Positions 28,275-39,643 are shown, counted from the first letter of the stretch. The stretch: 64,000 nt of DNA from QHCA01 sp038237645 (GCA_038237645.1 JBBRYN010000004.1:1-64000), one strand, 5' to 3'. Notes: a model not told the origin generated them from the sequence alone. Translations and numbers: made by a program.

Positions 28275-31258
28275 ATGATGGAGGGCATGTCATCCGGACC
28301 GGCCCTTCGCTGCCCGCTCGTGGGGCGGGCGGCGGAGCTGGCTCGGGTGTCCTCGGTCATCGGGATCGGGGACGCCGAGGGCGGGGAGTCCGCCGTCCTG
28401 CTAGCCGGCGACGCGGGAGTCGGCAAGACCCGCCTGCTTGCCGAGTTGCGCGGCCTCGCGCACGAAGCCGGCTGGCGGGTGCTGGTGGGTCACTGCCTCG
28501 ACTTCGGCGACGGCGCCCTGCCCTACCTGCCGTTCAGCGAGGCCTTCGGCCGGCTGGCCGCCGACTCGCCGGGCCTGGCCGCCTCACTCGCGGAGGCGAG
28601 CCCAGCCGTCGCCGGCCTCCTGCCCGGTCGGCGGTTGCTTTCCGACGCCGGCAAGGGCTCCGCGCAACGGATCGATCGTTCAGAGCTGTTCGAGGCGGTG
28701 CGTGCCGCACTCGGGCAGTTGAGTCTCTCGGCACCCTTGCTGCTGCTCATCGAGGACGTGCACTGGGCCGACCAGTCGACCCGAGAGCTGTTGAGCTACC
28801 TCTTCACCCGCCAGGCCGCCAACCGGGTCTCGGTCGTCGTGTCCTACCGCAGCGATGACCTGCACCGGCGCCATCCGCTGCGCGCCGCCGCCGCTGAGTG
28901 GTCGCGGCTGTCCGGCGTCACGCGAATACAGCTCCAGCCGCTGGCCGATCCGGATGTCCGCACCCTCGTCCGGGCGCTGCATCCGTCGCCGCTGCGTGAG
29001 GGTGACGTCCGCCGGATCGTGGAGCGCGCCGAGGGCAACGCGTTCTTCACCGAGGAGCTCGTTGCCGCGGCCGAGCTGGGTGGCAGGTCGCTGCCCACCG
29101 ACCTCGCCGACCTGCTGCTGCTCCGACTCGACCAGCTCGACGACACGACGCGGCTGGCGGTCCGCGCCGCCTCTGCCGCGGGCCGGCGGGTGTCGCACGA
29201 CCTGCTGGCGCGGGTCGTCGGCATCGATGGCGGCACCCTCGAGCGGGTGCTGCGGGCAGCGGTGGACAGCAATGTCCTCGAGCCGGTGGGGGCATACGGC
29301 TACGCGTTCCGGCATGCGCTGCTGGCCGAGGCGGTCTACGACGACCTGCTGCCCGGCGAGCGCGTACGGCTGCACGCTGCCTACGCGCAGACGCTGGCCA
29401 CGGGTGACGCCGACGGGACCGCGGCGGAGCTTGCCCGCCATGCCCGAATCGCGCACGACCTGGGACGGCCATCAGGGCCAGCGTGCAGGCCGGCGACGAG
29501 GCGATGTCGGTGGCCGGCCCGGACGAGGCGGCCCGGCACTACGAAACCGCTCTCGAGCTGCTCGCCGACCACGAGGCCGCGGCTGCGGCCGGGCCGCTCG
29601 ACAAAGTCGCACTCACCGTCAAGGCCAGTGAGGCAGCGGCTGCTGCGGGGCACCTGTTCCGGGCGGTTGCCCTCGTCCGCGAAGCGCTCGCAGAGCTGTC
29701 ACCGGAGGCTCCCGGCCTGCAGAGGGCCGTCCTGCTGCATGCCCTGGCCAACGTCGAGATGCTCAGTGACAGCACCATCGACCTGCTCGAGATCACCGCC
29801 GAGATGCTCCGCCTCGTCCCGACGACGCCGCCCACGGCCTTGCGGGCGCAGGTGCTCAGCGTGCATGCCCGCGCCAACGCCGATCGGCAGCGCGAGGAAG
29901 CGACCCGGTGGGCCACCGAGGCACTGCAGATCGCGCGCGACCTCGACCTGGCCGACGTGATCGCCGACGCCACCACCACGCTGGCGCGGATCGACGGGCA
30001 GTCGGGCGACCCGGAGGCGTCGCGGCGCGGGCTCGAGCAGGCGATTGCCAAGGCGCGGGCGTCAGGCGAGGTGGCAGCCGAGTTACGCGGCACCTACAAT
30101 CTCGGCAGCCTGCACTACGAGCTCGGTGATCTCCGGCGGGCACTGGCCGTCTTCGAGGGCGCGGCCGCCCGCGCCCTGGAGACCGGCCGGCCCTGGGCGC
30201 CGTACGGTCTCGACGGCCGGGCCATGGCCGGGGTCGTCGCCTATGTCGCCGGGGACTGGGAGCGGACCAGCCGAATCGTGGATGTCACAGGCCAGTCACC
30301 CCCGGGCCTGGCGGAGGCGCTGCTTGCGGCGGTGCAGCTGTCGGTCGCCGCGGGCCGCGGCGAGCACCAGGCGCTCGACCTGATGCCCCAGCTGCGCCCA
30401 TGGTGGGAACGCGATGGCCTGCTGGCCATCTTCAGCGGCGGCGCGGCGATCGATCTCTACGGTGACGCCGGCGACGTGGCGGGCGCCACGAAGGTCTACG
30501 ACGAGGTGGCGACGTGCGTCATCGGGCTGTGGCAGATGAAAACGTTCCAGGCGCAGATCCGGCTCAGCGGGCTGTTGCTCGGGCAGTTGTGTGCCGAGGC
30601 CGTGCGCTCGGGCAGCCACGACCTGGCCGATCTGGCTCGCCGCGGCGACGACGTGGCCGCCAGGGCCGATGCGGTCGCGGCGCACAACGAAGTCAGTGGG
30701 CGGCGGCATCACGGTCCCGAGGCCGACGCGTGGGTGGCCCGGGTCGCGGCCGAGCACGCCCGGTTGCGGTGGCTGACCGGTGTCGATCCGCCGGGTGGAG
30801 CGGAGCTGGTGGCGGCATGGGAGCGCGCCGTCGCCGGCTTCGAGAGGTTCGGTCATGTGTTCGAGCTGGCGCGGTCGCAAGCCCGCCTCTCGTCGGTCCT
30901 TCGTGCCGTCGGACGTGCTGCAGATGCCGCCGGCCCGGCCCGCGCCGCCAGACGCACGGCCGCCCGGCTGGCGGCCGAGCCGCTGCTGGCGGAGCTCCGC
31001 ACGCTGGGCATCCCCGCCTCGGCCTCCGGCACGCCGGAGTCGAAGCGCGCCGAGCACCTGACGGCGCGCGAGCACGAGGTGCTCGCCCTGGTGGCGCAGG
31101 GCCGCAGCAACAGCGAAATCGGCCGGCAGCTCTACATCAGCGCCAAGACGGTCAGCGTGCACGTCTCCAACATCCTCGCCAAGCTCGGCGCAGCGTCGCG
31201 CACGGAGGCTGCGGCGCTGGCCCGGCGGCGCGGGCTGCTGACCGACGCTGGAACCTAG
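28275..31258 (+). pseudogene. LuxR-type ATPase regulator (LAL/MalT-like, AAA + HTH), frameshifted
   Basis: A roughly 995-residue STAND-like regulator read in two frames. The first frame has an AAA ATPase with Walker A LLAGDAGVGKTRLLAEL and Walker B LLLLIEDVHWADQSTREL, continuing to the end of the ATPase region. At 29463-29467 one base is missing; the second frame resumes with AIRASVQAGDEAM and a long helical repeat region. It ends with a LuxR-type helix-turn-helix: EHLTAREHEVLALVAQGRSN, EIGRQLYISAKTVSVHVSNI. The start is uncertain (ATG at 28275 or 28287). As written neither half is a full regulator. Confidence 0.85.
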
Positions 31259-31331
31259 TGCCCGCCGATCTGGCGGTGCTCCTGGAGTGCTGGACAGCGG
31301 GGTTATTCTCGTCCAAGGGTGACGTCAGTTG

Positions 31332-31568
31332 GTGGCGGACCCGTTGGGCCAGGGTGCCCGGATCGGCCTGCCTGACTTCTCCGGCATGCACGCCCTGGAT
31401 GCCTGGCTGGCCGGGCACGACGCCGGGTTGATCCTTGTCGGCCCAGACCCCGACAGCCCGCGGCCGCTGGTGGACGGCATCGTCGTGGACCAGCAGCCAC
31501 CGGCCGGCAGCCGCCTGCATCGCTGGGACGTGGTCACCGTATGGGTCCGGTGGGTCCGGGCGGTCTGA
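31332..31568 (+). CDS. Stand-alone PASTA-like domain protein
   Basis: A 78-aa protein made almost only of one domain resembling PASTA. It begins with DFSGMHALDAWLAGHDAGLI, then the 'V-V-x-Q-x-P-x-x-G' turn GIVVDQQPPAGSRL and a final strand WDVVTVWV. PASTA domains normally occur as tandem extracellular repeats in Ser/Thr kinases and PBPs; here there is no signal peptide or membrane helix. A GTG at 31332 (or TTG one codon earlier) is the start. The gene is separate from the regulator upstream. Confidence 0.65.
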   Translation: MADPLGQGARIGLPDFSGMHALDAWLAGHDAGLILVGPDPDSPRPLVDGIVVDQQPPAGSRLHRWDVVTVWVRWVRAV

Positions 31569-31675
31569 GCGGGGTCCGCGAGCCGCGCCGGCCCTACCCG
31601 CCCGCTCTCTCCGACGCCGGCGAGCTCCCTTGATTGCCCGCCCGGCGACCCCGATCGACCGGGTATCGGCGCGGC

Positions 31676-32011
31676 TCACGACGCCGACGGATCGCGGGTC
31701 TCAGCTTCGATCCACCGCAGATAGGCCGGGTTGCCGCCGACGATGGGCAGCGCGATCACGCAGGGCACGTCGTAGGCGTGATCGTGGTTGGCGCGTTCCA
31801 CGATCAGCGGGACGAGGGACATCCTGGTGTGCAGTGCGACCCGCGTCTCGGGCTCGTCATGCATGGTCCCGTCCCAGCGGTAGACGGAGCGGATCGCCTC
31901 GATGCTCTGTCCACATGCCGCCAACCGCTCGGTCACCAGCGCCGTGGTGAAGCCCGCCAGCCAGTCGGGATCCGAGGCGGTGATGACCACCTCGCAGTAC
32001 TCCGTACTCAC
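31676..32011 (-). CDS. cutA: CutA-like divalent-cation tolerance protein
   Basis: A protein of about 111 residues from the GTG at 32011 (longer starts at 32077 or 32143 are possible). It matches CutA: EYCEVVITASDPDWLAGFTT, LVTERLAACGQ, IRSVYRWDG, ETRVALHTR, then VIALPIVGGNPAYLRWIEAE. CutA forms a very stable trimer with a ferredoxin-like fold, and the Cys in AACGQ matches a conserved position. GGGAGGGG lies 12 bases upstream of the GTG, and the resulting length matches the family. It diverges from an ion transporter gene. Confidence 0.85.
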   Translation of the reverse strand: MSTEYCEVVITASDPDWLAGFTTALVTERLAACGQSIEAIRSVYRWDGTMHDEPETRVALHTRMSLVPLIVERANHDHAYDVPCVIALPIVGGNPAYLRWIEAETRDPSAS

Positions 32012-32149
32012 GAAGGTGTCGAGCCCCTCCCGGCGTATGCCTGTCAGCACGAACCCGATCCGGTGGACGTGGGCCATCGTCGCATCCGGTCGCTGGGCGG
32101 GTGACAGACGGCCCGCGATCCGCGGCCGGCCGGTGCCAAGCATGATGCG

Positions 32150-33280
32150 GTGATGCGCAGTGTTCGTCCTCGGCTACCCGTGCTGCTCCTCGTGGTGGGC
32201 GCCACCGTGGCTGGCCTGGCGGCGGGCCTGGTGCCACGCCGGGCCGGCGACGCGGCCGCGCAGGCGTGGCCCGCCTTCGTGCTTGTGCTGGGACTGCTGC
32301 TGATCGGCTTCGCCGCCGCGGAGGACGGCGCCTTTGCTGCGGGCGCCGCACTGCTGGCCCGGCTGCGGGGCGGGCGCTGGGTCGCCTACCTCGTGTCGAT
32401 GGGTCTGGTGGCGGTCACATCGGTGCTGCTCAACCTGGACACAGCCGTGGCGTTCCTCACACCCGTCGTCGTGTTACTGGCCCGGGAACACGACACGGAC
32501 GAGCGGCCGTTTCTCTACGGGTGCGTCCTGATGGCGAATTCGGCCTCACTGCTGCTGCCGGGATCCAACCTGACGAACCTCATCGTGTTGCGCCAAGAGC
32601 ATGTGTCGGGGCTGACGTTCGCCGCTCGGATCTGGCCCGCCTGGCTCGTGGCTGTGGCCGTCACGGCGGCCCTCCCGCCACTGCTGCTAAGAGGTTTGCG
32701 CGATTCGGACAGCCCCGGCGTCCAGGAGAGAAAGCGCAGGACGCCGGGGCTGAGCCTCGTTGCCATCGCCTGCTCCGCGGTGGTCATGCTCGTCTTGGCC
32801 GACCCCGCTTTGCCTGTTCTAGCCATCGGTGTGGTGGTTGTGGTTGGAGTTGTCGCTCGGGGTCGCAGCACCCTGCCAAAGCTCGCGTCCACAATGGACG
32901 TAACCGCCTTAGTCGGGCTGTTCGGGCTGGCCGTGGGCACGGGCAGCCTCGCCCGGGCGTGGACCGCGCCGACCCGCTGGCTGACACATGTCGGGCGCTG
33001 GCCCACGGCGCTGCTCGGGGCCACCGCTGCCGTGGCCATCAACAACCTTCCCGCGGCGATGCTGATGTCAGCTCAGGCCCCGGTCCACCCACGAGCACTG
33101 CTGCTCGGCCTCGACATCGGTCCTAACATCGCGGTCACCGGGTCGCTGTCAGCGCTGCTCTGGATGCAGGCGGCAGGAACTGTCGGCAGCCGTCCGTCCG
33201 TACGGCTCTACACGCTCATCGGGAGCCCTATCGCTGCACTGGCCATTCCGCTGGCGCTACTGGCCATCCGGCTGCCCTGA
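32150..33280 (+). CDS. ArsB/CitM-type (SLC13-like) membrane transporter
   Basis: A 376-aa integral membrane protein of the ion-transporter superfamily that includes ArsB and citrate/divalent-anion carriers. About ten hydrophobic segments are visible, with the family-typical helix-break sequences SVLLNLDTAVAFLTPVVVLL and LLLPGSNLTNLIVL in the first half and ATAAVAINNLPAAMLMS with GPNIAVTGSLSALLW in the second half. This two-fold repeat with N-N-L-P and G-P-N is characteristic. The substrate is uncertain (arsenite or another anion). Start is GTG 32150 or the ATG right after it. Confidence 0.82.
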   Translation: MMRSVRPRLPVLLLVVGATVAGLAAGLVPRRAGDAAAQAWPAFVLVLGLLLIGFAAAEDGAFAAGAALLARLRGGRWVAYLVSMGLVAVTSVLLNLDTAVAFLTPVVVLLAREHDTDERPFLYGCVLMANSASLLLPGSNLTNLIVLRQEHVSGLTFAARIWPAWLVAVAVTAALPPLLLRGLRDSDSPGVQERKRRTPGLSLVAIACSAVVMLVLADPALPVLAIGVVVVVGVVARGRSTLPKLASTMDVTALVGLFGLAVGTGSLARAWTAPTRWLTHVGRWPTALLGATAAVAINNLPAAMLMSAQAPVHPRALLLGLDIGPNIAVTGSLSALLWMQAAGTVGSRPSVRLYTLIGSPIAALAIPLALLAIRLP

Positions 33281-33439
33281 CAGCGGGTGCGGGCACCATT
33301 CGCTGCTGCCGTGGTAGGGGATAGCGCTCGATCTGGCGGTGTCGTTGCTGTCAATTGCCGCGTGACATCCGGGGCCGTCCGTACGTTCCCCGTATGCGAT
33401 AGCCGGGCTGATCGCAGGCTAATCGCAGGTCACGCGCTG

Positions 33440-33512
33440 TGCGCCCGGCAGGACTCGAACCTGCGGCCAAGTGCTTAGAAGGCACCTGCTCTGTCCACTG
33501 AGCTACGGGCGC
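33440..33512 (-). tRNA. tRNA-Arg (anticodon TCT)
   Basis: On the minus strand: acceptor GCGCCCG pairing with CGGGCGC, D arm TAGCTCAGTGGACAGAGCA, anticodon loop CTTCTAA with anticodon TCT flanked by GTGC/GCAC, and T arm GCAGGTTCGAGTCCTGC. The discriminator is A; CCA is not encoded. A broken inositol-phosphatase gene lies just upstream of its 5' end. Confidence 0.94.
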
Positions 33513-33624
33513 TCGGGTGCCATTGTGCGCCATCGACGCACGCTGGTTCCGCGTTGCACGGAATCGTCGCTGGGTCGACGTGCCAATACGGCCCGCCGCC
33601 GGCTTGCACCCCCACCAGCCGTGA

Positions 33625-34065
33625 TTACGCCGAGGGCGTCAACTGATGATCCACACCGTTGTTGCGCACGAACGCGTGAGCACCCTCCGTCCAGAACACC
33701 TCGCCAGTGAACGGGTCGGCCGAGGCTGCCACCATGACATCCCGGCCGGTTCGCAGGGCGACATTCACTCAGATCAGCATGCTGCGAACGGCAAAATTCA
33801 CAGTCCCGCACAAGGGATCAACCAACCACACGCGCTCGGTCCCGCCTGAGCCCCTGCGCCCACTCTCCTCGCCGATCACGACGTCGCCTGGCCGAGCAGC
33901 ACGCAAGACACCGATGATGGCCCGCTCCGCGTCGACGTCGGCCGCCGTGGCGAAATCGCCCTGAGCCTTCTCGAAGCGCACCAGCGGTGCACCGTACTGG
34001 GAACGCACCACCGCCGCTCCGGTCTGCGCGGCCGCAATAGCCAAGTCCCGGTCCGTGATCAGCAC
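33625..34065 (-). pseudogene. Inositol monophosphatase-like gene, nonsense-interrupted and truncated
   Basis: From a GTG at 34065 the reading frame follows an inositol-monophosphatase-type protein: QTGAAVVRSQYG, FATAADVDAERAIIGVLRAA, DVVIGEESG (metal-binding Glu motif) and RVWLVDPLCGTVNFAV. At 33769 an in-frame TGA stops it. The same frame then continues with VNVALRTGRDVMVAASADPF and GEVFWTEGAHAFVRNNGVDHQ, ending at a TAA at 33625. Even ignoring the stop, the second half of the enzyme is absent (about 146 codons against about 260). The motif reads DPLCGT rather than the classical DPLDGT. Confidence 0.75.
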
Positions 34066-34395
34066 GCCCCGCAGCGTATGACGCGCCGGCGACAGAGGCC
34101 CGAGGCCTGCTGTTCTGCTTCTCCAGCCATGACCCGTGGTGATGTGGGTGCGGTGATCAAAGCTCACGCCCAGTCGACCCTTCGGCCCCCATGCGCTCGC
34201 GCAGCCACCGCGCCCGCCAGCGCCGAAACTTGTCCCGCGAAACGAGCCCGCCCTCGCTGGTTTCGTCAAGGCGTCGTCCCCAGTTGTGGCCGTGTCCACA
34301 GACTGCGCCGAGCGGGGTGGCCCGACGCGTCCCGATCGGCAGGGTGGTCGTAGGTGGGGGCGATCGGCGCCGCCGCATTCCGGCAGGAGGATCCA
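34066..34395. other. Upstream region of ssb
   Basis: About 330 bases between the phosphatase relic and the ssb-like gene. No frame with protein character and no RNA gene is seen. The AGGAGG ribosome site of the ssb-like gene lies at its end. A promoter is expected here but I cannot place it. Confidence 0.35.
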
Positions 34396-34839
34396 GTGAA
34401 CGACACCGTGCTGACGGTCATCGGCAACGTCGTCGACACCCCGCACCGGCGGGTGCTCGACAACGGCGCCAGCGTGACCACCTTTCGCGTCGCGTCCACC
34501 TCTCGCCGCTTCGACCGCGAGCAGAACACCTTTGTCGATCGCGACACCCTGTTCGTGCGGGTGAACTGCTGGCGGCAGTTGGGCGACAACGTCGCACGGT
34601 CAGTGGTCAAGGGTGACCCTGTCATCGTCACGGGGCGCTACTTCAGCCGCAAGTACGAGGTCGACGAGCAGAAGCGCACGGCCTACGACCTCGAGGCCCA
34701 GGCCATCGGCCACGACCTGGGCCGGGGCACCACGATCTACACCCGCACCCGGCCGGCGATCGATGCGTCGCCCTCCTACGAGGTCGACGAGCCCGAGCCC
34801 GAAGTGGTGGAGGACGAGGTGCCGGCCGGCGTCGGGTGA
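34396..34839 (+). CDS. ssb: Single-stranded DNA-binding protein
   Basis: A 147-aa OB-fold protein. The SSB pattern is clear: VLTVIGNVVDTPHRRVLDNG, FRVASTSRRFDREQNTFVDR, LFVRVNCWRQLGDNVARSVV, KGDPVIVTGRYFSRKYEVDE. The GTG at 34396 is chosen because AGGAGG lies 7 bases upstream and the protein then starts at the first OB strand. The tail is acidic but lacks the usual DDDIPF ending, so it resembles the accessory SSB of actinobacteria (Rv2478c-like) rather than the replicative one. The ettA gene follows 76 bases downstream. Confidence 0.9.
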   Translation: MNDTVLTVIGNVVDTPHRRVLDNGASVTTFRVASTSRRFDREQNTFVDRDTLFVRVNCWRQLGDNVARSVVKGDPVIVTGRYFSRKYEVDEQKRTAYDLEAQAIGHDLGRGTTIYTRTRPAIDASPSYEVDEPEPEVVEDEVPAGVG

Positions 34840-34915
34840 GCGGAGCGGAATGTGGCCGGAGCCGATGTGCTGAGACACTGGAGCGGACACCCCTTCAGCT
34901 AAGGAATTCCGCCTA

Positions 34916-36598
<1,683 letters not shown>

Positions 36599-36664
36599 CC
36601 CGACCGGTGAGGCGCTCGTGGTGGGTGCCGCGCTGCTGCAGCGCGTCCGGGCGGGCCGCCAGAG

Positions 36665-37600
36665 TCAGACGATGTCGACGACGGCCGTGGCGAAGCCCGG
36701 CGAAGCAGCGAGCGCCGCCAGGCCCAGCACGACCCGGCCGGGGAGCAGCAGGCGGCGGGGCATCCGCGCCGGCAGGTCGGGCAGCCGTGACACGAACACG
36801 ACCACCACACCGACTAGGGCGACTGCGAGGGCAAGCGGCGGGACGAGGAGCAACGCGAGGACGGGTGCGTATCGCAGCATCGTGCCGGGGCGCCGGCTGA
36901 TCAGCGGCAATGCTCGGCCGTAGCGGGCGGCTATCCCCGCCACGGCTGCGCCGTGCACGACGGCCAGCAGCCCGAATGTCACCAGCGCGAGGGCGGGGGG
37001 CCCGACAAGCACGAAGTCGGGGTTGTTCGACCGCAGCGGCTCCAGCCGGGTGGACAGCGCCAGGAGCAGGAGCAGGCCGAAGGCCAGCGCTCCCCACCGG
37101 CCGGGCGGTAGCCACGGCCGGATCAGGACGTAGATCAGGGCGGAGAGCAACCCACCCAACAGGCCACCGAAGACGATCAGCGAGATCGTCCCGCCGAGGC
37201 TGATCCGGCCGACCGTCTCGCCTGCCTCGGTGATCGCACCCCGCGCGTCCGACGACGTGGCTGCCAGCAGCCGCATGATCAGGCGACCGCCGGCCCCAGC
37301 GACCACCAGGCCAGCAGCGAGACCGGTCGCGTTGGTCAGCGTCACCCACCACAGGTAGCGGGCCAGCACCTCTCGGACCGGCGGGGGGCGCGGCCGCTCG
37401 GGCCGCTCGGGCCGGTCGGGCCGCTCTGACCGCTCGGGCCGCTCTGACCGGTCGGGCCGCTCTGACCGGTCGGGCCGCTCCGGGATCGTCAGCGAGAGCC
37501 CGCTCCACAGCACGGCGGCGTACACGCCGGCCGCGAGCAGCAGACCGCAGGCGATCATGATGAGCACGGGCCCAGTCTGGGTGCGACCGAGATCCGGCAC
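36665..37600 (-). CDS. Multi-helix membrane protein with a charged PERP/DRSE repeat
   Basis: A 311-aa membrane protein of unknown function. A first helix (residues 12-34) precedes a very charged, repetitive stretch built on the unit E-R-P-D-R-S, at residues about 40-70, which ends in Pro-rich PRPPP. Five or six further helices follow. The C-terminal half has LLLVPPLALAVALVGVVVVF. The start is ATG at 37600. It does not resemble a known family; the repeat is low-complexity. Confidence 0.7.
   Translation of the reverse strand: MPDLGRTQTGPVLIMIACGLLLAAGVYAAVLWSGLSLTIPERPDRSERPDRSERPERSERPDRPERPERPRPPPVREVLARYLWWVTLTNATGLAAGLVVAGAGGRLIMRLLAATSSDARGAITEAGETVGRISLGGTISLIVFGGLLGGLLSALIYVLIRPWLPPGRWGALAFGLLLLLALSTRLEPLRSNNPDFVLVGPPALALVTFGLLAVVHGAAVAGIAARYGRALPLISRRPGTMLRYAPVLALLLVPPLALAVALVGVVVVFVSRLPDLPARMPRRLLLPGRVVLGLAALAASPGFATAVVDIV
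37395..37485. repeat. Tandem 9/18-base repeat encoding the ERPDRS stretch
   Basis: The plus strand shows repeated copies of a unit close to gggccgctc-tgaccgctc, with variants ggccggtcg and gaccggtcg, spanning about 90 bases inside the membrane-protein gene. Each unit is in register with the reading frame, so slippage changes length without breaking the frame. Copy number probably varies between strains. Confidence 0.7.
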
Positions 37601-37654
37601 AAGGCGCCCGCCCGCCCGGACTGAGGATTTCGACCTGGCGGCCCGCGCGATCGC

Positions 37655-38047
37655 TCAGTCGGAGTGCCGGTTTTGCAGGCTGAAGGCCGCCGACTCGAGG
37701 TAGTCCCACAGCGTCACGGCGTAGGGCTCGGGCAAGCCGAGCTAGTCGAGTGCGGCGCGCATGTGCCGGAGCCAGGCGTCCCGCTCGCGCTCGCCGATGG
37801 CGAAGGGCACGTGCCGCCGTCGCAGTCGCGGATGGCCGCGCCGGTCGGAGTATTCGCGGGGCCCGCCCCAATACTGGCTGAGGAACATGGTCAGCCGCTC
37901 CTGGGCGTGGGACAGATCCGCGTCGGGGTAGAGCGGGCGGAGCACCGGGTCAGTAGCGACGCCGGCGTAGAAAGTCGACACCAGCCGACGAAAGGTGTCT
38001 CCACCGCCAACCGCGTCGTAGAAGCTCGTCCCTGCCGGCTCGCTCAC
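37655..38047 (-). pseudogene. glbO: Group II truncated haemoglobin (glbO) with in-frame amber codon
   Basis: A trHbO homologue. The visible N-terminal part has SFYDAVGGGDTFRRLVSTFY, LYPDADLSHAQERLTMFLSQ, YWGGPREYSDRRGHPRLRRR (with the proximal-histidine region) and ends RDAWLRHMRAALD. A TAG at 37742-37744 interrupts it. The same frame then continues without break as LGLPEPYAVTLWDYLESAAF and SLQNRHSD to a TGA at 37655. The whole frame is 131 codons, the normal length for this family. The codon at the TAG is a single-base change from GAG (Glu), which commonly starts this segment. The conserved Trp in LWDYLE (TrpG8) is lost beyond the stop. Confidence 0.85.
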
Positions 38048-38105
38048 CCATTCATCATCCCATCGGCCTAGTCAGCTCGGATTCGCCCGGCCCGACAAAC
38101 CAAGG

Positions 38106-39641
38106 GTGACACCCACCGCGATGACCCGGCGCCGCCTCCTCGGCGCGGCCGCCACCGGTGTTACGGCGGCGGCGGTCCTCCCGATGATCGGGGTGACCCC
38201 GGCCGCGGCGGCCACCACAACCACCGCGACTTACCTCACCGCCGACCCGCTGCTGCACCTGCTACGGCGCGCGACGTACGGCACCACACCGGCTCTCATC
38301 GCCGAGGCGACCAAGCTGGGTGCCGCCGGCTGGCTGAACCAGCAGCTCGCACCCGCGCTCATCGATGACCGGGCCTGTGACGCCTACCTTGCCCGCTACC
38401 CCAACCTGACCAAGTCCATTGCCGATGTCCGGGCGACCGACTCCGGCAACTGGGACGTGATGTTCGACACCGGCCGGGCCACCCTCGCCCGAGCCACGTG
38501 GAGCAGGCGCCAGCTCTTCGAGGTGATGGTGGACTTCTGGTCGAACCACCTGAACATCACCTGCCCGTCCGACAACGTGTGGGACAGCCGCCACCGCTTC
38601 GATGCCGATGTGATCCGGGTGCACGCACTGGGCAACTTCTCGGACATGCTGGTCGCCAGCTCCCTGCACCCGGCGATGCTGCACTTCCTGAACAACAACG
38701 TCTCGCGCAAGGGCTCGCCCAACGAGAACTTCGGCCGGGAGTTGCTGGAGCTGCACACCGTCGGCGTGGAGGCCGGCTACACGGAGACGGAGATGCGTAC
38801 CTCCGCCCTGGTGATGACGGGATGCACCGTCGATCAGGCCACCGGGGCCTTCGTCTACAAGCCCAGGTGGCACTACACCGGCCCCGTCAGCGTGCTCGGC
38901 TGGTCGGCGGCCAATGCCACCGCCGAGGGCGGCTACGTGGTCGCGGTGAGCTATCTGCGCTACCTCGCCGGGCACCCCAGCACCGCCCGGCACATCGCCG
39001 AGAAGCTCGCCATCCGGTTCGTCTCCGACCAGCCGTCGGCCGCCCTCATCGACAGCCTGGCGGGCGTATACCTGCGCAACGGGACCGCGATCGTCCCGGT
39101 GCTGCGGGCGCTCTTCGCCTCCGCCGAGTTCCGGGCCTCGATCGGGGCCAAGGTACGCCGGCCCTACGAGGACATGGTCGCGACGCTGCGCACGCTCGAC
39201 ATCCGCCCCGATGTGTCCGGCACCGCGGGGGTCCAGGGGCTGTACTGGATGTCGTCCGACATGGGCCAGGCACCGCTGGCCTGGCACGTCGTCGACGGCT
39301 ACCCAGACGTTGCCCTGGCCTGGCAGTCGGCGTCCGGCCTGCTGAGCCGCTGGAACAACCACATGATGCTCGCGGCGGCCTGGTGGCCCCGCACCCTGGT
39401 ACGCCGCCCGCTGCGAACGCTGCTCCCGGCCGTGCTGCCGCTCACCTGGGGCGGCATCGTCGACGCTCTGGCGACACGATTGCTGAGTCAGCGCTTGACG
39501 GCCGCCGACCGGGCGGTGGTCCTGGCGTTCGTCGGGAAGACCTCCACCGGCGTCGTCAGCGCCAACGACCAATGGCTGACGTGGAAGCTGCCATACCTCG
39601 TCGCGCTCCTGCTCGACCTGCCCTACCACGGACTGCGGTGA
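38106..39641 (+). CDS. Tat-exported DUF1800-family protein
   Basis: A 511-aa protein. A twin-arginine signal TRRRLLGAAATGVTAAAVLP stands at the N-terminus, and the rest is the all-alpha DUF1800 fold: HLLRRATYGTTPALIAEA, VDFWSNHLNITCPSDNVWD and FGRELLELHTVGVEAGYTE. Starts with GTG at 38106 (ATG at 38121 would keep a shorter Tat signal). It pairs with a DUF1501 protein 3 bases downstream; the two are almost always neighbours and are thought to act together outside the membrane. Confidence 0.9.
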   Translation: MTPTAMTRRRLLGAAATGVTAAAVLPMIGVTPAAAATTTTATYLTADPLLHLLRRATYGTTPALIAEATKLGAAGWLNQQLAPALIDDRACDAYLARYPNLTKSIADVRATDSGNWDVMFDTGRATLARATWSRRQLFEVMVDFWSNHLNITCPSDNVWDSRHRFDADVIRVHALGNFSDMLVASSLHPAMLHFLNNNVSRKGSPNENFGRELLELHTVGVEAGYTETEMRTSALVMTGCTVDQATGAFVYKPRWHYTGPVSVLGWSAANATAEGGYVVAVSYLRYLAGHPSTARHIAEKLAIRFVSDQPSAALIDSLAGVYLRNGTAIVPVLRALFASAEFRASIGAKVRRPYEDMVATLRTLDIRPDVSGTAGVQGLYWMSSDMGQAPLAWHVVDGYPDVALAWQSASGLLSRWNNHMMLAAAWWPRTLVRRPLRTLLPAVLPLTWGGIVDALATRLLSQRLTAADRAVVLAFVGKTSTGVVSANDQWLTWKLPYLVALLLDLPYHGLR

Positions 39642-39643
39642 CC

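Noticed and set aside
33287..33478. Short frame ending in CARQDSNLRPSA
   Set aside because: It is the well-known false peptide from reading the complement of a tRNA (here tRNA-Arg).
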